NCBI RefSeq assembly: GCF_002577195.1
Contig: NZ_NULG01000030.1
Coordinates: 51,380-115,379, forward strand
DNA from: Bacillus sp. AFS041924
Lineage (GTDB): Bacteria; Bacillota; Bacilli; Bacillales; Bacillaceae_G
Direction: 5' to 3'
Length of the DNA: 64,000 bases
Every line of letters begins with the position of its first letter. Within the stretch, counting starts at the first letter, position 1. A program made the position numbers and the translations under genes. This document shows positions 1 to 9,221 of this stretch, one piece after another. Under the pieces are notes generated by a model. It ran no database searches, was not told the origin of the DNA, and worked only from the letters and a program-made list of their open reading frames with translations.

Positions 1-144
1 ACATAGGAGGAGCCTTTAGTGCAATTAAGCAGCTAAAGAGAAATTGTTGTTTTTGCCAGTTATTGGCTTTTGCGTTTTAACGAGGCCGACCCCTCGACTC
101 GCGACTTAAGCTCGAACTACCCCTGTCGAATCCGTAACGTCCCC
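1..144 (-). ncRNA. ssrA: tmRNA (ssrA), 5' part, cut by window edge
   Basis: Read on the minus strand, the segment opens with GGGGACGTTACGGATTCGAC, the classic tmRNA 5' end, at position 144. The mRNA-like part follows: after AACT the frame GGC AAA AAC AAC AAT TTC TCT TTA GCT GCT TAA (57 down to 25) encodes the degradation tag GKNNNFSLAA, so the full tag is AGKNNNFSLAA once the alanine charged on tmRNA is added. It ends in LAA like other Bacillus tags. The rest of the RNA lies outside the window. Its place directly downstream of smpB on the same strand is the usual Bacillus arrangement. tmRNA with SmpB rescues ribosomes stalled on broken mRNAs. Confidence 0.96.
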
Positions 145-276
145 ATATAAAATGCTCACATAACTTATTTCAGTTCTGCTCGCTATGAGTGACTTACGAA
201 GCATAAAGCAAAGGCTTCATAATCTATAAAATCTGCACATCGTGCTCATTTATGTTGCTGATTAACTTACAAACTT

Positions 277-304
277 ATTATAGCATATTGGTCGTAAGTT
301 GCAA
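277..304 (-). promoter_or_regulatory. Candidate sigma-A promoter for ssrA
   Basis: On the minus strand TTGCAA (304-299) and a perfect TATAAT (282-277) are separated by 16 bp. Transcription would start near 270, giving a precursor with about 125 nt before the mature tmRNA 5' end. The stretch 145-276 holds no gene that I can see. Confidence 0.5.
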
Positions 305-359
305 TTAACAATTGTTTCTAAAAGAATAACAGAATTCCAATCCTTCAACATTTATCCAA

Positions 360-827
360 TTAGATTCTTTGACGATCTCGGAATGCACGCTCTACTTCAC
401 GTTTTGCTTCTTTTTTCTTTAAATCATCACGTTTATCATATTGTTTCTTTCCTTTACCTAATCCAAGTAATAGCTTAGCATAGCCATTTTTCAAATAGAT
501 TTTTAAAGGAACTAAAGTATAACCTGTTTCCTTTGTATAACCGATTAATTTCACGATTTCTCTATTATGTAGTAGTAACTTTCTTGTACGTAATGGTTCG
601 TGATTATAGCGATTACCTTGTTCATATGGACTAATATGCATATTATGAAGCCATACTTCTCCACCTTGAACACGTGCAAAGGAATCCTTTAAATTCGCTT
701 TTCCAGCACGTAATGATTTAATTTCGGTACCTTGTAATACGATACCTGTTTCATATGTTTCTTCAATAAAGTAATCATGATACGCTTTTTTATTTTGAGC
801 AATTACTTTCCCTTCACCTTTTGGCAT
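360..827 (-). CDS. smpB: SsrA-binding protein SmpB
   Basis: This 155-residue protein binds tmRNA and brings it to stalled ribosomes. It matches the family from end to end: the N-terminal [20 protein letters not shown] block, the [16 protein letters not shown] strand region of the OB-fold, [15 protein letters not shown], and the basic C-terminal tail ([20 protein letters not shown]) that enters the mRNA channel. The ATG at 827 is preferred over the in-frame GTG at 836, because that GTG is itself part of the ribosome site GAGAGGTG. It sits between rnr and ssrA, all on the minus strand, as in B. subtilis. Nothing is unusual. Confidence 0.97.
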   Translation of the reverse strand: MPKGEGKVIAQNKKAYHDYFIEETYETGIVLQGTEIKSLRAGKANLKDSFARVQGGEVWLHNMHISPYEQGNRYNHEPLRTRKLLLHNREIVKLIGYTKETGYTLVPLKIYLKNGYAKLLLGLGKGKKQYDKRDDLKKKEAKREVERAFRDRQRI

Positions 828-886
828 AAATAACACCTCTCTATCTTTACTTATTTTACCATAATTTTACCTAAAATAGTCAATAA

Positions 887-909
887 GCAGTGGACTAGAT
901 GTCCACTGC
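887..909 (-). terminator. Hairpin between rnr and smpB
   Basis: GCAGTGGAC-TAGAT-GTCCACTGC is a perfect 9-bp stem just after the rnr stop. The following minus-strand sequence is only mildly T-rich (CTTATTGACTATTTT), so it may be a weak terminator or a processing hairpin. Confidence 0.5.
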
Positions 910-919
910 CTTATCGTTT

Positions 920-3373
920 TTATCGTTTTTTATTACCTTTTGCTACTTTTTCGTAAAATGGCTTGTTCTTTTTGCTCTTACTTTTACTTTTCGTTGGATT
1001 AAAACGATCGTCACGCTTATTTCTCGACGATTTACCGTTACGTCCACTATCTTTCTCGTCACCTCGAGTACTTTCTCCTCGAGGTGAACTATCTCCTCGT
1101 CTTCCACGAGAACGACCACTGCGAGAACTATCCCCATTTCGATCTGATGAACCTCTACCACGTCCGCCTCGTCCTCTGCCGCCACCAGAGCCGCCACCAA
1201 GATTAACTGGTCCTCTACCGTCGCTTCTACGAGGTTTATTCGATTTCATTCCAACAATTTCAAAATCGATTGCTCGCTCTTCTTTATTTACATTCACTAC
1301 GCGAACAGATACTTCATCGCCTATTCGGAAAACCTTCCCTGTTCTCTCACCGATCATAGAGAATGAGCGCTCGTCATAGTTATAGTAGTCATCTGATAAA
1401 TCAGCAACCCTGACTAATCCTTCAATTGTATTTGGCAGTTCAATAAACATACCGAAGTTTGTGACAGAGCTGATAATCCCTTCATACTCTTCGCCAACCT
1501 TATCAAGCATGTACTCTGCCTTTTTCAAATCATCCGTTTCTCTTTCTGCTTCAACTGAGCGTCGTTCCATATTAGAAGCATGCTCGGCGATTGCAGGTAA
1601 CTTATCATCCCACTCACGTTTTGTTTCATTATCCATCTTTCCTTCGATTAAATATTTACGAATTAGTCGATGAACAATTAAGTCCGGATAACGACGAATC
1701 GGCGATGTGAAATGAGTATAATATTCAGCTGCTAAACCGAAGTGGCCAAGATTGTCAGCCTCATACTTCGCTTGTTTCATTGAACGAAGCATGACTGTTG
1801 AGATAACTGTTTCCTCAGGTTGTCCATGAACCATATCAAGAACTTGTTGCAACGCTCTCGGGTGAATTTCATTGCCAGCACCCTTTACTGTATAACCAAA
1901 TGATGCGATAAATTCAAAGAATCGTTGAAGTTTCTCTTCTTTCGGGTCCTCATGCACACGATACATAAACGGTACATTTAGCCAATGGAAATGTTCAGCA
2001 ACTGTTTCATTTGCTACTAGCATAAATTCTTCAATTAGTTTTTCTGCCGTTGAGCGCTCACGAATGACGACATCAGTTGGATGACCATCTTCATCAACTA
2101 ATACTTTTGATTCTTTAAAATCAAAATCAATTGCTCCACGAGTCATACGTCTATTACGTAAGATTTTTGCTAACTGAGCCATTTCCTCAAACATCGGCAC
2201 TAACGGCTCGTAGCGCTCACGTAATTCAACATCTTGCTCATCTAATATTTTATTTACATCGCTATATGTCATTCGTTCAGTTGTTTTAATGATACTTTCA
2301 AAAATTTCATGTTTAACAACTTCACCTTTTTGATTGATTTCCATTTCACAGGAAAGTGTAAATCGATTTACTTTTGGATTTAATGAACAAATTCCATTGG
2401 ATAAACGATGTGGAATCATCGGTATAACTCGGTCAACTAAATAAATACTTGTTCCACGATCATGTGCTTCCTGATCAATCGGTGAGTTATCAGTCACATA
2501 GTATGAGACGTCTGCAATATGTACCCCTAACTTATAATGACCATTTTCGAGCGCTGTTACTGTAACAGCATCATCTAAGTCTTTTGCATCAGCTCCATCT
2601 ATCGTTACAATTTGTTCATCACGAAGATCGCGACGAGTGCCAATAGCTGATTCATCAATCTCATCCGGTACAGCATTCGCTTGATCCATTACTTCCTTAG
2701 GGAATTCTTGAGGTAAATCAAACTTATGAATAACCGATAGAATATCTACACCTGGATCATTTTTATGTCCTAGTACTTGGACTACTATACCCTCTGCATT
2801 TTTCCCATTCTCAGGAAACTGAGTAAGCTCTACAACAACTTTGTGACCTTCCACTGCACCTTGAGAATTACTCTTTGATATAAAAATATCACTTCCGAAT
2901 CGCTTATCATCAGGAATAACAAAACCAAAGCTTTTCTGAGCCTGGTATGTACCTACCATTTTCGTTTGACCACGTTCAACAATTTTTACAATTGTCCCTT
3001 CTCTACGTGCATCACTTTTTTCTTTTGTAATACGAGCTAAAACGATGTCTCCATGCAGGGCACCATTTAAATCTGATGGTGAAATAAATACATCTTCTGC
3101 TCCTGCTTCTTCTGGAATGACAAACGCAAAGCCTTTCGCATGTCCAGTTAATTTACCTCTAACTAAATTAGATTGATCAGGTAAACTATATTTATTATTT
3201 CGAGAACGTACAATATAACCCTCATCTTCTAAAATAACGAGCGTTTTTACTACTTCTCGAAAGTCACTTGCGTCAGTCAACTCCATAGCCTCTTCTATTC
3301 CTTGTATATTTAAAGGCTTATAATCTTCACTTTTCATCAATTCTAATAATTTTTCTTTCCATTGTTGATTCAT
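920..3373 (-). CDS. rnr: Ribonuclease R (3'-5' exoribonuclease, RNB family)
   Basis: At 817 residues this is a full RNase R, degrading structured RNA and, with tmRNA, the defective messages of stalled ribosomes. An N-terminal winged-helix-like region (1-65) is followed by cold-shock domains (about 70-205). The RNB catalytic domain carries the aspartate cluster [12 protein letters not shown] (259-270), and an S1 domain lies near 630-710. The last ~105 residues are a low-complexity tail rich in R, G, S, D and K, with [12 protein letters not shown] inside. The B. subtilis protein has a shorter, lysine-rich tail. The ATG at 3373 follows GGAGGG. Downstream are smpB and ssrA, which fits the shared role in trans-translation. 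Confidence 0.97.
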   Translation of the reverse strand: MNQQWKEKLLELMKSEDYKPLNIQGIEEAMELTDASDFREVVKTLVILEDEGYIVRSRNNKYSLPDQSNLVRGKLTGHAKGFAFVIPEEAGAEDVFISPSDLNGALHGDIVLARITKEKSDARREGTIVKIVERGQTKMVGTYQAQKSFGFVIPDDKRFGSDIFISKSNSQGAVEGHKVVVELTQFPENGKNAEGIVVQVLGHKNDPGVDILSVIHKFDLPQEFPKEVMDQANAVPDEIDESAIGTRRDLRDEQIVTIDGADAKDLDDAVTVTALENGHYKLGVHIADVSYYVTDNSPIDQEAHDRGTSIYLVDRVIPMIPHRLSNGICSLNPKVNRFTLSCEMEINQKGEVVKHEIFESIIKTTERMTYSDVNKILDEQDVELRERYEPLVPMFEEMAQLAKILRNRRMTRGAIDFDFKESKVLVDEDGHPTDVVIRERSTAEKLIEEFMLVANETVAEHFHWLNVPFMYRVHEDPKEEKLQRFFEFIASFGYTVKGAGNEIHPRALQQVLDMVHGQPEETVISTVMLRSMKQAKYEADNLGHFGLAAEYYTHFTSPIRRYPDLIVHRLIRKYLIEGKMDNETKREWDDKLPAIAEHASNMERRSVEAERETDDLKKAEYMLDKVGEEYEGIISSVTNFGMFIELPNTIEGLVRVADLSDDYYNYDERSFSMIGERTGKVFRIGDEVSVRVVNVNKEERAIDFEIVGMKSNKPRRSDGRGPVNLGGGSGGGRGRGGRGRGSSDRNGDSSRSGRSRGRRGDSSPRGESTRGDEKDSGRNGKSSRNKRDDRFNPTKSKSKSKKNKPFYEKVAKGNKKR

Positions 3374-3438
3374 AATTTTCCCTCCTTTTTCTAACTGTTA
3401 AGGGTATATAATTTAAGTTTGTCCAGAAAGATTTCATT

Positions 3439-4179
3439 CTACCATTCCAATTCATTAAGAAAAGCTAGCACATCTTCATGTAATATGTCTTTTTCCTGTC
3501 CAAGCGTAATAACATGAGTTGAATTTTCGTACCACTTTAATTTTTTCTGATCAGATTGCACTTCATTATAAATAATATTTGCGCTGTCAGTATTAATCAT
3601 CTCGTCTACAGTAGATTGTACGACAAACGTTGGTGCATATACCGTATCAACATTTTCACGCACTTCTTTAATTAAACCTTGAAGAGCTTTTAATGTATTC
3701 ATTGGCGTTTTTTTAAACTCTTCCATTTCTACTTCAATTTGTTCAGGAGATTTCCCTTCACGTTTTTTAAACTCTCTTGTGTAGGCTAAGACACCTTCAT
3801 ACATAATTTCTTCACTTTTTATGTACATTGGTGAACACATTGTGACAATACCATTCAAAGGTACAGTGTAACCTAGCTTAAGTGCAAATACTCCTCCTAA
3901 AGATAGACCAACCGCTGCGATTTTTTGATGTCCTTTATCTTTTAGAAATTGATAAGCTTCCATTACATCCTTCCACCAGTCCTCTGGTCCAGTATGAACA
4001 AGCTCATCTGGTGGTACACCATGTCCTTTATAATGCGGTGCATGACATGTATAACCTTGTTTTTCTAAAAAACGGCCAAGCATTCGAACATCCGCAGAAT
4101 GTCCCGTAAAACCATGTAATAATAAAACTGCTCGATCTCCACCTTCAAATGTAAATGGCTTCGGCATTGTTACTCTCAT
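3439..4179 (-). CDS. est: Carboxylesterase Est (YvaK type)
   Basis: This 246-residue alpha/beta hydrolase is close to the Bacillus/Geobacillus Est30 family, which cleaves short- to medium-chain carboxylic esters in the cytosol. It shows the oxyanion segment LLHGFTG (20-26), the nucleophile elbow GLSLGG with Ser93, an acidic residue near Asp192 (TVDEM) and His222 (STHVITL), so the triad is intact. Family-typical blocks such as [18 protein letters not shown] are present. It lies between secG and rnr as in B. subtilis, although three extra genes are inserted on the secG side. The natural substrate is not known in this family. Confidence 0.93.
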   Translation of the reverse strand: MRVTMPKPFTFEGGDRAVLLLHGFTGHSADVRMLGRFLEKQGYTCHAPHYKGHGVPPDELVHTGPEDWWKDVMEAYQFLKDKGHQKIAAVGLSLGGVFALKLGYTVPLNGIVTMCSPMYIKSEEIMYEGVLAYTREFKKREGKSPEQIEVEMEEFKKTPMNTLKALQGLIKEVRENVDTVYAPTFVVQSTVDEMINTDSANIIYNEVQSDQKKLKWYENSTHVITLGQEKDILHEDVLAFLNELEW

Positions 4180-4410
4180 ATATACTCACTCCAAAACTTT
4201 TCTATCCATTTTTCTTTCGTTACTCTTATCTTATCTTTAAATGATATGTTTATTTAAATTAATAATCATTATAAATAATGAATCATAATATTTACCTAAT
4301 TTTACGTAAAGAAATTGTTCTTTTATTTTACCTTTCAATTGAAGAATTTACCAATAAACAGTTTTTTTAATTAACTAGTTATGATTTAATGAAAGGTGTG
4401 GTAATAATAA

Positions 4411-4430
4411 TGTTGGTCATTTAACCAACA
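4411..4430 (+). promoter_or_regulatory. Inverted repeat abutting the RBS of the DinB-like gene
   Basis: TGTTGGT-CATTTA-ACCAACA is a perfect 7-bp inverted repeat ending one base before the AAAGGAGG ribosome site (4431-4438). It may be an operator or an mRNA hairpin that influences initiation. Confidence 0.4.
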
Positions 4431-4445
4431 AAAGGAGGATACGTT

Positions 4446-4937
4446 ATGTTTAATAATGTTGAAGAATTTATTACTGAGTGGAAAATGGAAGAAGCTAGCA
4501 CAATCAAATTACTAAATGCTATGACAGATGAATCACTTGATCAATCAATTGGTGAAGATTTTAGCTCATTAGGAGAATTAGCTTGGCATATCACTACAGC
4601 AATTAAAGCGATTATTTCACAATCAGGATTACAATTCGAAGGTTCTATGAATAAAGAAGACATGCCTGGAACTGCGAAAGAACTTGCTGAAAAATACGCT
4701 GAAGTAAGTAATGCAATGATTGAAGCAGCACAAGCAGAATGGAAAGAAAGCGATCTAAAACAAATCATTAACGCTTTTGGATTCCTTGAATTGCCTATTC
4801 ACGCATTACTTCGTATGGCAATTCAACACCAAACTCATCACCGTGGTCAAATGACTGTATTAATGAGACAAGCTGGTCTAGTTGTTCCAGGTATGTACGG
4901 TCCAAGTAAGGAAGAATGGGCTGCAATGAGAGGTTAA
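4446..4937 (+). CDS. DinB-family protein
   Basis: This 163-residue protein is a predicted four-helix bundle of the DinB/YfiT type. The expected metal triad is visible: His48 in ELAWHIT, and His128 and His132 in the IQHQTHHRGQM block. Members use such sites in thiol-dependent transferases or have no known reaction; despite the name, this is not DNA polymerase IV. The gene is alone on the plus strand between est and a PepSY lipoprotein gene, with a perfect AAAGGAGG site and a bidirectional terminator behind it. The substrate cannot be told from the sequence. Confidence 0.85.
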   Translation: MFNNVEEFITEWKMEEASTIKLLNAMTDESLDQSIGEDFSSLGELAWHITTAIKAIISQSGLQFEGSMNKEDMPGTAKELAEKYAEVSNAMIEAAQAEWKESDLKQIINAFGFLELPIHALLRMAIQHQTHHRGQMTVLMRQAGLVVPGMYGPSKEEWAAMRG

Positions 4938-4946
4938 TCTACATAT

Positions 4947-4978
4947 TAAAATACAGCCGAGCCTTGGCTGTATTTTTT
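4947..4978. terminator. Bidirectional terminator between the DinB-like and PepSY genes
   Basis: AAATACAGCC and GGCTGTATTT form a 10-bp stem with a 7-nt loop, followed by T6 on the plus strand and A-rich sequence on the other side. It can serve the converging genes on both strands. Confidence 0.85.
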
Positions 4979-4981
4979 ATT

Positions 4982-5500
4982 CTAATCATTTAGAAAAATA
5001 TCTTCTTGTTCAAGGGAAACGATTTTGCCTGATTTGGCATCGATATCCATTGTATAATTTATATGATCCTTCATCACTTCGATACTGTAATAAAATTGCC
5101 CATCGTCCTTTTCTTTTTCAATTTCGGTAATCGTACCGCCATTTACTTGATCTAATGCTATATCTTTTGCTTTTTCAGGTGTTACGACAAATTCATCTTT
5201 GTATAATAAATCTAGTGCTTGATCATCTAGAAAATCACGCTCTTTTTCTTCCTTTTTGATTTTTGCATTTTTCGCATCAACAATTAGCGTTTTTTTATGA
5301 TTTTTCTCTGAAACTTCAACCTCATACTTAGATTTACTTTCCTTTTCAATACTTGTAACGACCTTATTAGAATCTTTTTCAATTCTGGATACTATTTCTT
5401 CTTTTGAGAGATTTTGACTATCAGTATTATTATTACAGCCACTCAAAAATAGTCCAAGCGTAATTACAAACAATCCTACTATACTGTATATTTTTCTCAT
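4982..5500 (-). CDS. PepSY-domain lipoprotein
   Basis: The 172-residue product starts with a lipoprotein signal (MRKIYSIVG..GLFLSGC), so Cys22 in the LSGC lipobox should be lipidated and the protein anchored outside the membrane. The rest is charged and resembles two PepSY-like modules: one near 60-85 (KYEVEVSEKNHKKTLIVDAKNAKI) and a clearer one near 108-165 (AKDIALDQVNGGTITEIEKEKDDGQFYYSIEV..IDAKSGKIVSLEQ). PepSY domains often inhibit proteases or act in the envelope; no target can be named. It is a single gene with its own GGAGG site. Confidence 0.8.
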   Translation of the reverse strand: MRKIYSIVGLFVITLGLFLSGCNNNTDSQNLSKEEIVSRIEKDSNKVVTSIEKESKSKYEVEVSEKNHKKTLIVDAKNAKIKKEEKERDFLDDQALDLLYKDEFVVTPEKAKDIALDQVNGGTITEIEKEKDDGQFYYSIEVMKDHINYTMDIDAKSGKIVSLEQEDIFLND

Positions 5501-5602
5501 CCTTACCTCCTATTTTTATCTATTTTCTTTCTAGTATTTAACAGAATTTCAATTAGTATTTAATATACCGCATAAAAAACAGACATACAATTTTAGTAAA
5601 AT

Positions 5603-5630
5603 AAAAAAGCTACCTATTTAGGCAGCTTGT
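5603..5630 (-). terminator. secG terminator
   Basis: On the minus strand AAGCTGCC-TAAATA-GGTAGCTT is followed by TTTTATTTTA directly after the secG stop codon. Confidence 0.8.
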
Positions 5631-5633
5631 TTA

Positions 5634-5867
5634 TTACAGTTTAAAATATGTTACAGCAATTGTTAGAATGAAGAATATAACTGCTACAACAACTGTTATT
5701 CGTTGTAAAACTAGTTCAAAACCACGAGCTTTTTGCTTGCCAAACAGTTGCTCAGCACCACCAGATATCGCACCTGATAGGCCGTTACTTTTACTAGATT
5801 GAAGTAGAACTAAAACAATCATAAGTACTGAAACAATAATTAAAAGTACAGATAAAAACGTATGCAT
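5634..5867 (-). CDS. secG: Preprotein translocase subunit SecG
   Basis: SecG (77 residues) is the small third subunit of the SecYEG channel and assists SecA-driven protein export. Two hydrophobic helices are visible (about 3-22 and 55-75), joined by the family loop [29 protein letters not shown]. The ATG at 5867 follows GGAGGTG. It is separated from est by three accessory genes, whereas in B. subtilis the two are closer. Confidence 0.96.
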   Translation of the reverse strand: MHTFLSVLLIIVSVLMIVLVLLQSSKSNGLSGAISGGAEQLFGKQKARGFELVLQRITVVVAVIFFILTIAVTYFKL

Positions 5868-5951
5868 TTCTTCACCTCCACAGTAAAATACTGTTACTTC
5901 CTATTCTACTATGAAGAATACTATACTTCAATATGAGAGTACAATACTTAT

Positions 5952-6881
5952 TTAATGATTTAAGATTGTTTCTTCTATCCAAGTTTTTACATCTTGATGA
6001 ACTTCATCTTTATTGATTTCATGAAGCATCTCATGGCGACCTTCTTCATACAATTTCAACTTTACATTTGTACATCCAATATCTTTATATAGACCATAAA
6101 CCTTCTTTACACCCTCACCATTTTGACCAACTGGATCTTTGTCTCCAGAAAAAATATAAATTGGCAATGAAGTTGGTGTCTTCTTTATTTCCTCTTTACG
6201 ATGAATAATTCCGACCCCTTTCAACAGTTCGCGATAATAACTTGAAGAACAAATAAAACCACAATATTGATCTTTTATATAGCGATCAATCTCAGCTTCA
6301 TCTCTTGTTAACCAATCATATTTTGTTTTAGGAAACTTAAAATGATTATTGAAGTTCCCAAAAGTTAAAAAGTCTAAAATTTTACTTCTCTTATTGGCAC
6401 CAATCAAGAATGCCTCTGCACTTGAAATAAAGACCCCTAATTTTCTTAGTATTCCTGGATCATATCCGGTTCCAGAAATTATTAGCCCATCGTATAGTAC
6501 CCCATTTAATTGAACTACTCGTCTACTCAAATAAGACCCCATACTATGTCCAAATAAAATTAACGGGATATCATTTAGTTCATTTCGTATCATCTTACTA
6601 ATAAAGATGATATCTTTAGCAACTTCATCCCAACCGACTTCTTCCCCAAAAAAACCAAGATCATCTTCGATCGCTGCTGTTTTACCATGACCTCTTTGAT
6701 CATGAATATAGACTGCAAACTGATTATGAACTAAATATTCAATAAATTTCTCGTAAGCCCCACCATGCTCTGCCATTCCATGTACAATTTGAATCACAGC
6801 AATTGGTTTTGCAGGAATATATTTTCGCAAATAGATTTTTGTTCGATCCTTCGCCGAAATTAATCCTTCCCAATTATTCAT
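5952..6881 (-). CDS. Alpha/beta hydrolase, lysophospholipase / monoacylglycerol lipase-like
   Basis: This 309-residue enzyme has the layout of the serine lysophospholipase/monoglyceride lipase (PldB) family. It shows an early VHGMAEHGGAY oxyanion segment (33-43), DQRGHG (61-66), the nucleophile elbow GHSMG (Ser113), an aspartate in FSGDKDPVG, and a late histidine in GRHEMLHE. No signal peptide is visible, so it should act in the cytosol or at the inner membrane face on glycerolipids. Its start overlaps the stop of the upstream small membrane-protein gene by 8 nt, so the two are likely co-translated. The exact substrate is unknown. Confidence 0.85.
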   Translation of the reverse strand: MNNWEGLISAKDRTKIYLRKYIPAKPIAVIQIVHGMAEHGGAYEKFIEYLVHNQFAVYIHDQRGHGKTAAIEDDLGFFGEEVGWDEVAKDIIFISKMIRNELNDIPLILFGHSMGSYLSRRVVQLNGVLYDGLIISGTGYDPGILRKLGVFISSAEAFLIGANKRSKILDFLTFGNFNNHFKFPKTKYDWLTRDEAEIDRYIKDQYCGFICSSSYYRELLKGVGIIHRKEEIKKTPTSLPIYIFSGDKDPVGQNGEGVKKVYGLYKDIGCTNVKLKLYEEGRHEMLHEINKDEVHQDVKTWIEETILNH

Positions 6882-7095
6882 TTTTATGCCCCTTCATCTC
6901 ATATGTTGTAAAAGATACTACTAAGAAAAAACAAGTGAAATAGATTATTTCTAATCGTATGTTTCGTATTGAAAATTCATCACCTAATAGTCCCCAAAAT
7001 ACAATTGCTATTGAAAGAATAACAATAATTAATGGAAGTAAATATGTTTTAATAGTATACCAAATATAATCTTTTAAGTATGCGAAAAAGTTCAT
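6874..7095 (-). CDS. Small membrane protein of unknown function
   Basis: This 73-residue protein has two predicted membrane helices (about 17-36 and 46-63), separated by a short charged loop (GDEFSIRNIRLE), and a charged tail ending EMKGHKNE. I do not recognise a family. GGGAGG precedes the ATG at 7095, and the end overlaps the hydrolase start by 8 nt, suggesting a two-gene operon in which this gene comes first. Confidence 0.65.
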   Translation of the reverse strand: MNFFAYLKDYIWYTIKTYLLPLIIVILSIAIVFWGLLGDEFSIRNIRLEIIYFTCFFLVVSFTTYEMKGHKNE

Positions 7096-7278
7096 AATTA
7101 TCCTCCCAACTATTTGCGACTCATACCCATAATTTAATACTAATTCAAATCTTCTTACTTCTTACGGCTACTTTCTAACAATTTATCATCAATATGATGA
7201 ACTTTTTATGTCATTTAATTGAAATTTTGCTTTGATAATTTGAATTGAGACAAAAAAAGAATGAATGGGGGATTCGAA

Positions 7279-7845
7279 ATGAAAAGGGGCATACAAACAT
7301 TTTTATCTATAGTCTTTGCAATTGTAATGCTTGTCTTATTCGTCATTTTCTTCACGAAAGACGATTCTTATCGATATCCAATCGCACTAGGTGGCTTCGT
7401 TTGTGCACTCGTTCCACTCATATTAGATAAGTTTTTCAAAATTCGATTTACATTAGGGTTTATTACCTCTTATTTTACTTTTTTAATTGGGTCCTTGTGT
7501 CTTGGTTCTATGCTTAGATTTTATAATTTAGGCTGGTGGGATACGCTCTTACATTTTCTAAGTGGCACGCTAGTCGCTTTTTTAGCAATTGATTTAATGG
7601 GAAAATTGACAACGAGACAGTCTCGGAGTGAAATGTCCGCTGGTTTCATTTTTCTATTTGTACTTTCTTTTGGCGTATTTTGTGGAGCCATATGGGAAAT
7701 TTGGGAATTTAATATGGACCAATTCTTTGGAACCAGGACTCAAGGTGGTGGGAATTTTGATACAATGACAGATCTAATTGCAGACTCAATTGGAGCGCTC
7801 ATTATCGCGTTTGGGTTTGCAAGAAGGACGAGAAGGAATAAATAA
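7279..7845 (+). CDS. Integral membrane protein, YjdF/DUF2238-like
   Basis: The ATG at 7279 lies 7 nt after the GGGGG ribosome site; an upstream in-frame ATG at 7261 is less likely. The 188-residue product has about six membrane segments. It carries motifs I associate with the YjdF/DUF2238 family: WDTLLHFLSGTLVA, CGAIWEIWEFNMDQFFGTRTQGG and DTMTDLIADSIGAL. Such conserved polar residues inside membrane helices suggest transport or catalysis, but no function is established. It is a single plus-strand gene between two minus-strand operons and ends near a bidirectional terminator. Confidence 0.75.
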   Translation: MKRGIQTFLSIVFAIVMLVLFVIFFTKDDSYRYPIALGGFVCALVPLILDKFFKIRFTLGFITSYFTFLIGSLCLGSMLRFYNLGWWDTLLHFLSGTLVAFLAIDLMGKLTTRQSRSEMSAGFIFLFVLSFGVFCGAIWEIWEFNMDQFFGTRTQGGGNFDTMTDLIADSIGALIIAFGFARRTRRNK

Positions 7846-7918
7846 GCTAGGTCAGTTTATAATGAACTCAAACTTCAGAAATAATTGATTAAATATAAAA
7901 ATAAAGAGCTTTAAAGAA

Positions 7919-7946
7919 CCCACAAGAATCTCCTTGTGGGCCTTTT
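7919..7946. terminator. Bidirectional terminator
   Basis: CCCACAAG-(6 nt)-CTTGTGGG at 7919-7940 is followed by CCTTTTC on the plus strand and, on the minus strand, by TTCTTTAAAG. It separates the convergent membrane-protein and tasA-like genes. Confidence 0.8.
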
Positions 7947-7976
7947 CAAAACTTCCTATTCCCTTAAAATTGAATC

Positions 7977-8591
7977 TTAATTGTTATCTGGGTCTGTATC
8001 ATCATGGTAAGTTGAACCTTCTGTCTGTGCATTAAATTTCCAGTTAACTAGTAACTTATCACCTTGGAATTCGTTTTGGTCATCTCCATTATCAACAAAC
8101 TCAAATAATACGAAGATTTTTTCTTTATCACCAGGAACAATGCCATCTGCCTTGTAACCAACTGATGTACCAGTATCTATAGCAGTAATATCTGGTTGTT
8201 GGTTTTGAAGGTCATACAATGTTGTTTCAACAACTGTGTTCGTCGCACTACTTGTGTTGTACATAATTGTAACTTTAATATTTTTCGCCAAGTCCTCATT
8301 ATTGTCTGATTTGACATCTTCTACAGTGTATTTTGTATCAAGTAAGACCTTACTAATTTGCAATGTACCATTGTTTTCCAGTGTAAATTCACGGTAGATT
8401 TGGTCACCTGGTTTAATATTGCTAATGTTAACTACTGCATTTGGATTCATCCCTAAATCTAATGTACCCGCTGCAAATGTATTTTGTGTATCAACTACGT
8501 CACTAAAATATGCAAATGTTCCTCCACCGATTAATGACATCCCTAGCGCTGCAGTCATAACACCTTTCGTAATCTTTTGTGTAAATCCCAT
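7977..8591 (-). CDS. TasA/CalY (camelysin, M73) family fibre protein
   Basis: The 204-residue protein starts with a short basic-hydrophobic signal (QKITKGVMTAALGMSLIGGGTFA) running into YFSD and then NTFAAGTLDLGMNP. This is the hallmark of TasA, CalY/camelysin and other SipW substrates. TasA-type proteins are processed by SipW and polymerise into extracellular biofilm fibres; camelysin was originally called a surface metalloprotease. Mature region landmarks are IKPGDQIYREFTLENNGTLQISKVLLDTKYTV and a late VLFEFVDNG. It is the last gene of a three-gene minus-strand cluster with sipW. At 204 residues it is shorter than B. subtilis TasA (261) and closer to CalY in size. Confidence 0.88.
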   Translation of the reverse strand: MGFTQKITKGVMTAALGMSLIGGGTFAYFSDVVDTQNTFAAGTLDLGMNPNAVVNISNIKPGDQIYREFTLENNGTLQISKVLLDTKYTVEDVKSDNNEDLAKNIKVTIMYNTSSATNTVVETTLYDLQNQQPDITAIDTGTSVGYKADGIVPGDKEKIFVLFEFVDNGDDQNEFQGDKLLVNWKFNAQTEGSTYHDDTDPDNN

Positions 8592-8629
8592 TATAAAATC
8601 CTCCTCTATTATGTAAAAAATATATTAAA

Positions 8630-8662
8630 CTCGTGCGCATCTCGTAAGGTTACACACGAGAT
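8630..8662 (-). promoter_or_regulatory. Alternative hairpins between sipW and the tasA-like gene
   Basis: Two overlapping stems compete here: CTCGTG (8630-8635) with CACGAG (8655-8660), and ATCTCGT (8639-8645) with ACGAGAT (8656-8662). On the minus strand the first is followed by TTTAATATATTTTTT, so it resembles an attenuator, a processing site or a stabiliser of the tasA message. Confidence 0.45.
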
Positions 8663-8675
8663 TTAACCAGTATTA

Positions 8676-9221
8676 TTACGCTTCTTTTATCTCCAACTCT
8701 TTTTTTGCACTAATGATTGAACGCATTGCAGATATGACCATTATTATGCCAGGTACAATCAATAAAAGAGCACCCGCCTCTTTGGATTTAGTAAAATCCA
8801 ATGCATAGCCTATATATGGCATTGTAAAGCCCGTATACTGACCAACTATATCCTCAGTGGAAACCTCCCATAAATCAGGAGCATTATTATGATCCCCTTT
8901 TGTTTTATATAGGACTTTTCCACTCTCTTTTTGTATGTCAATAATTCTATGAGTAATTAACTCCTTATCTTTGCGAAATGTAATAACGTCTCCTTTTTGA
9001 TAAGTAGAATGGTTATTTCGTAACTTAATAGAAATGATAGATCCTGTTTGGAATGTTGGTTCCATCGATCCGGATAACACTACTTTGACTTGGTATCCTA
9101 AAATCGTCGGTTCTCCTCCAGCAATTCTAGAAGAAAGGACAACAAATGCTAATATACATACAATAACTAGGAAAATACTTCCTACTAGACTACTTACTAT
9201 TCGCAATGGTTTCTTTATCAA
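8676..9221 (-). CDS. sipW: Signal peptidase I SipW (ER type)
   Basis: The 181-residue protein is a membrane signal peptidase of the archaeal/eukaryotic type. The nucleophile is Ser52 in VLSGSMEPTF. The second catalytic residue is His91 (LITHRII) in place of lysine, and the acidic partner is near Asp110 (TKGDHNN). Hydrophobic anchors lie at about 10-30 and 150-170. In Bacillus SipW cleaves TasA and TapA before fibre assembly. Its start lies 32 nt inside the upstream gene, so translation is probably coupled. The TasA-like substrate gene follows after 84 bp. Confidence 0.95.
   Translation of the reverse strand: MIKKPLRIVSSLVGSIFLVIVCILAFVVLSSRIAGGEPTILGYQVKVVLSGSMEPTFQTGSIISIKLRNNHSTYQKGDVITFRKDKELITHRIIDIQKESGKVLYKTKGDHNNAPDLWEVSTEDIVGQYTGFTMPYIGYALDFTKSKEAGALLLIVPGIIMVISAMRSIISAKKELEIKEA

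Noticed and set aside
963..1379. Long plus-strand open frame opposite the rnr 3' end
   Set aside because: It is the complement of the RG/S-rich tail of RNase R; composition explains the lack of stops.
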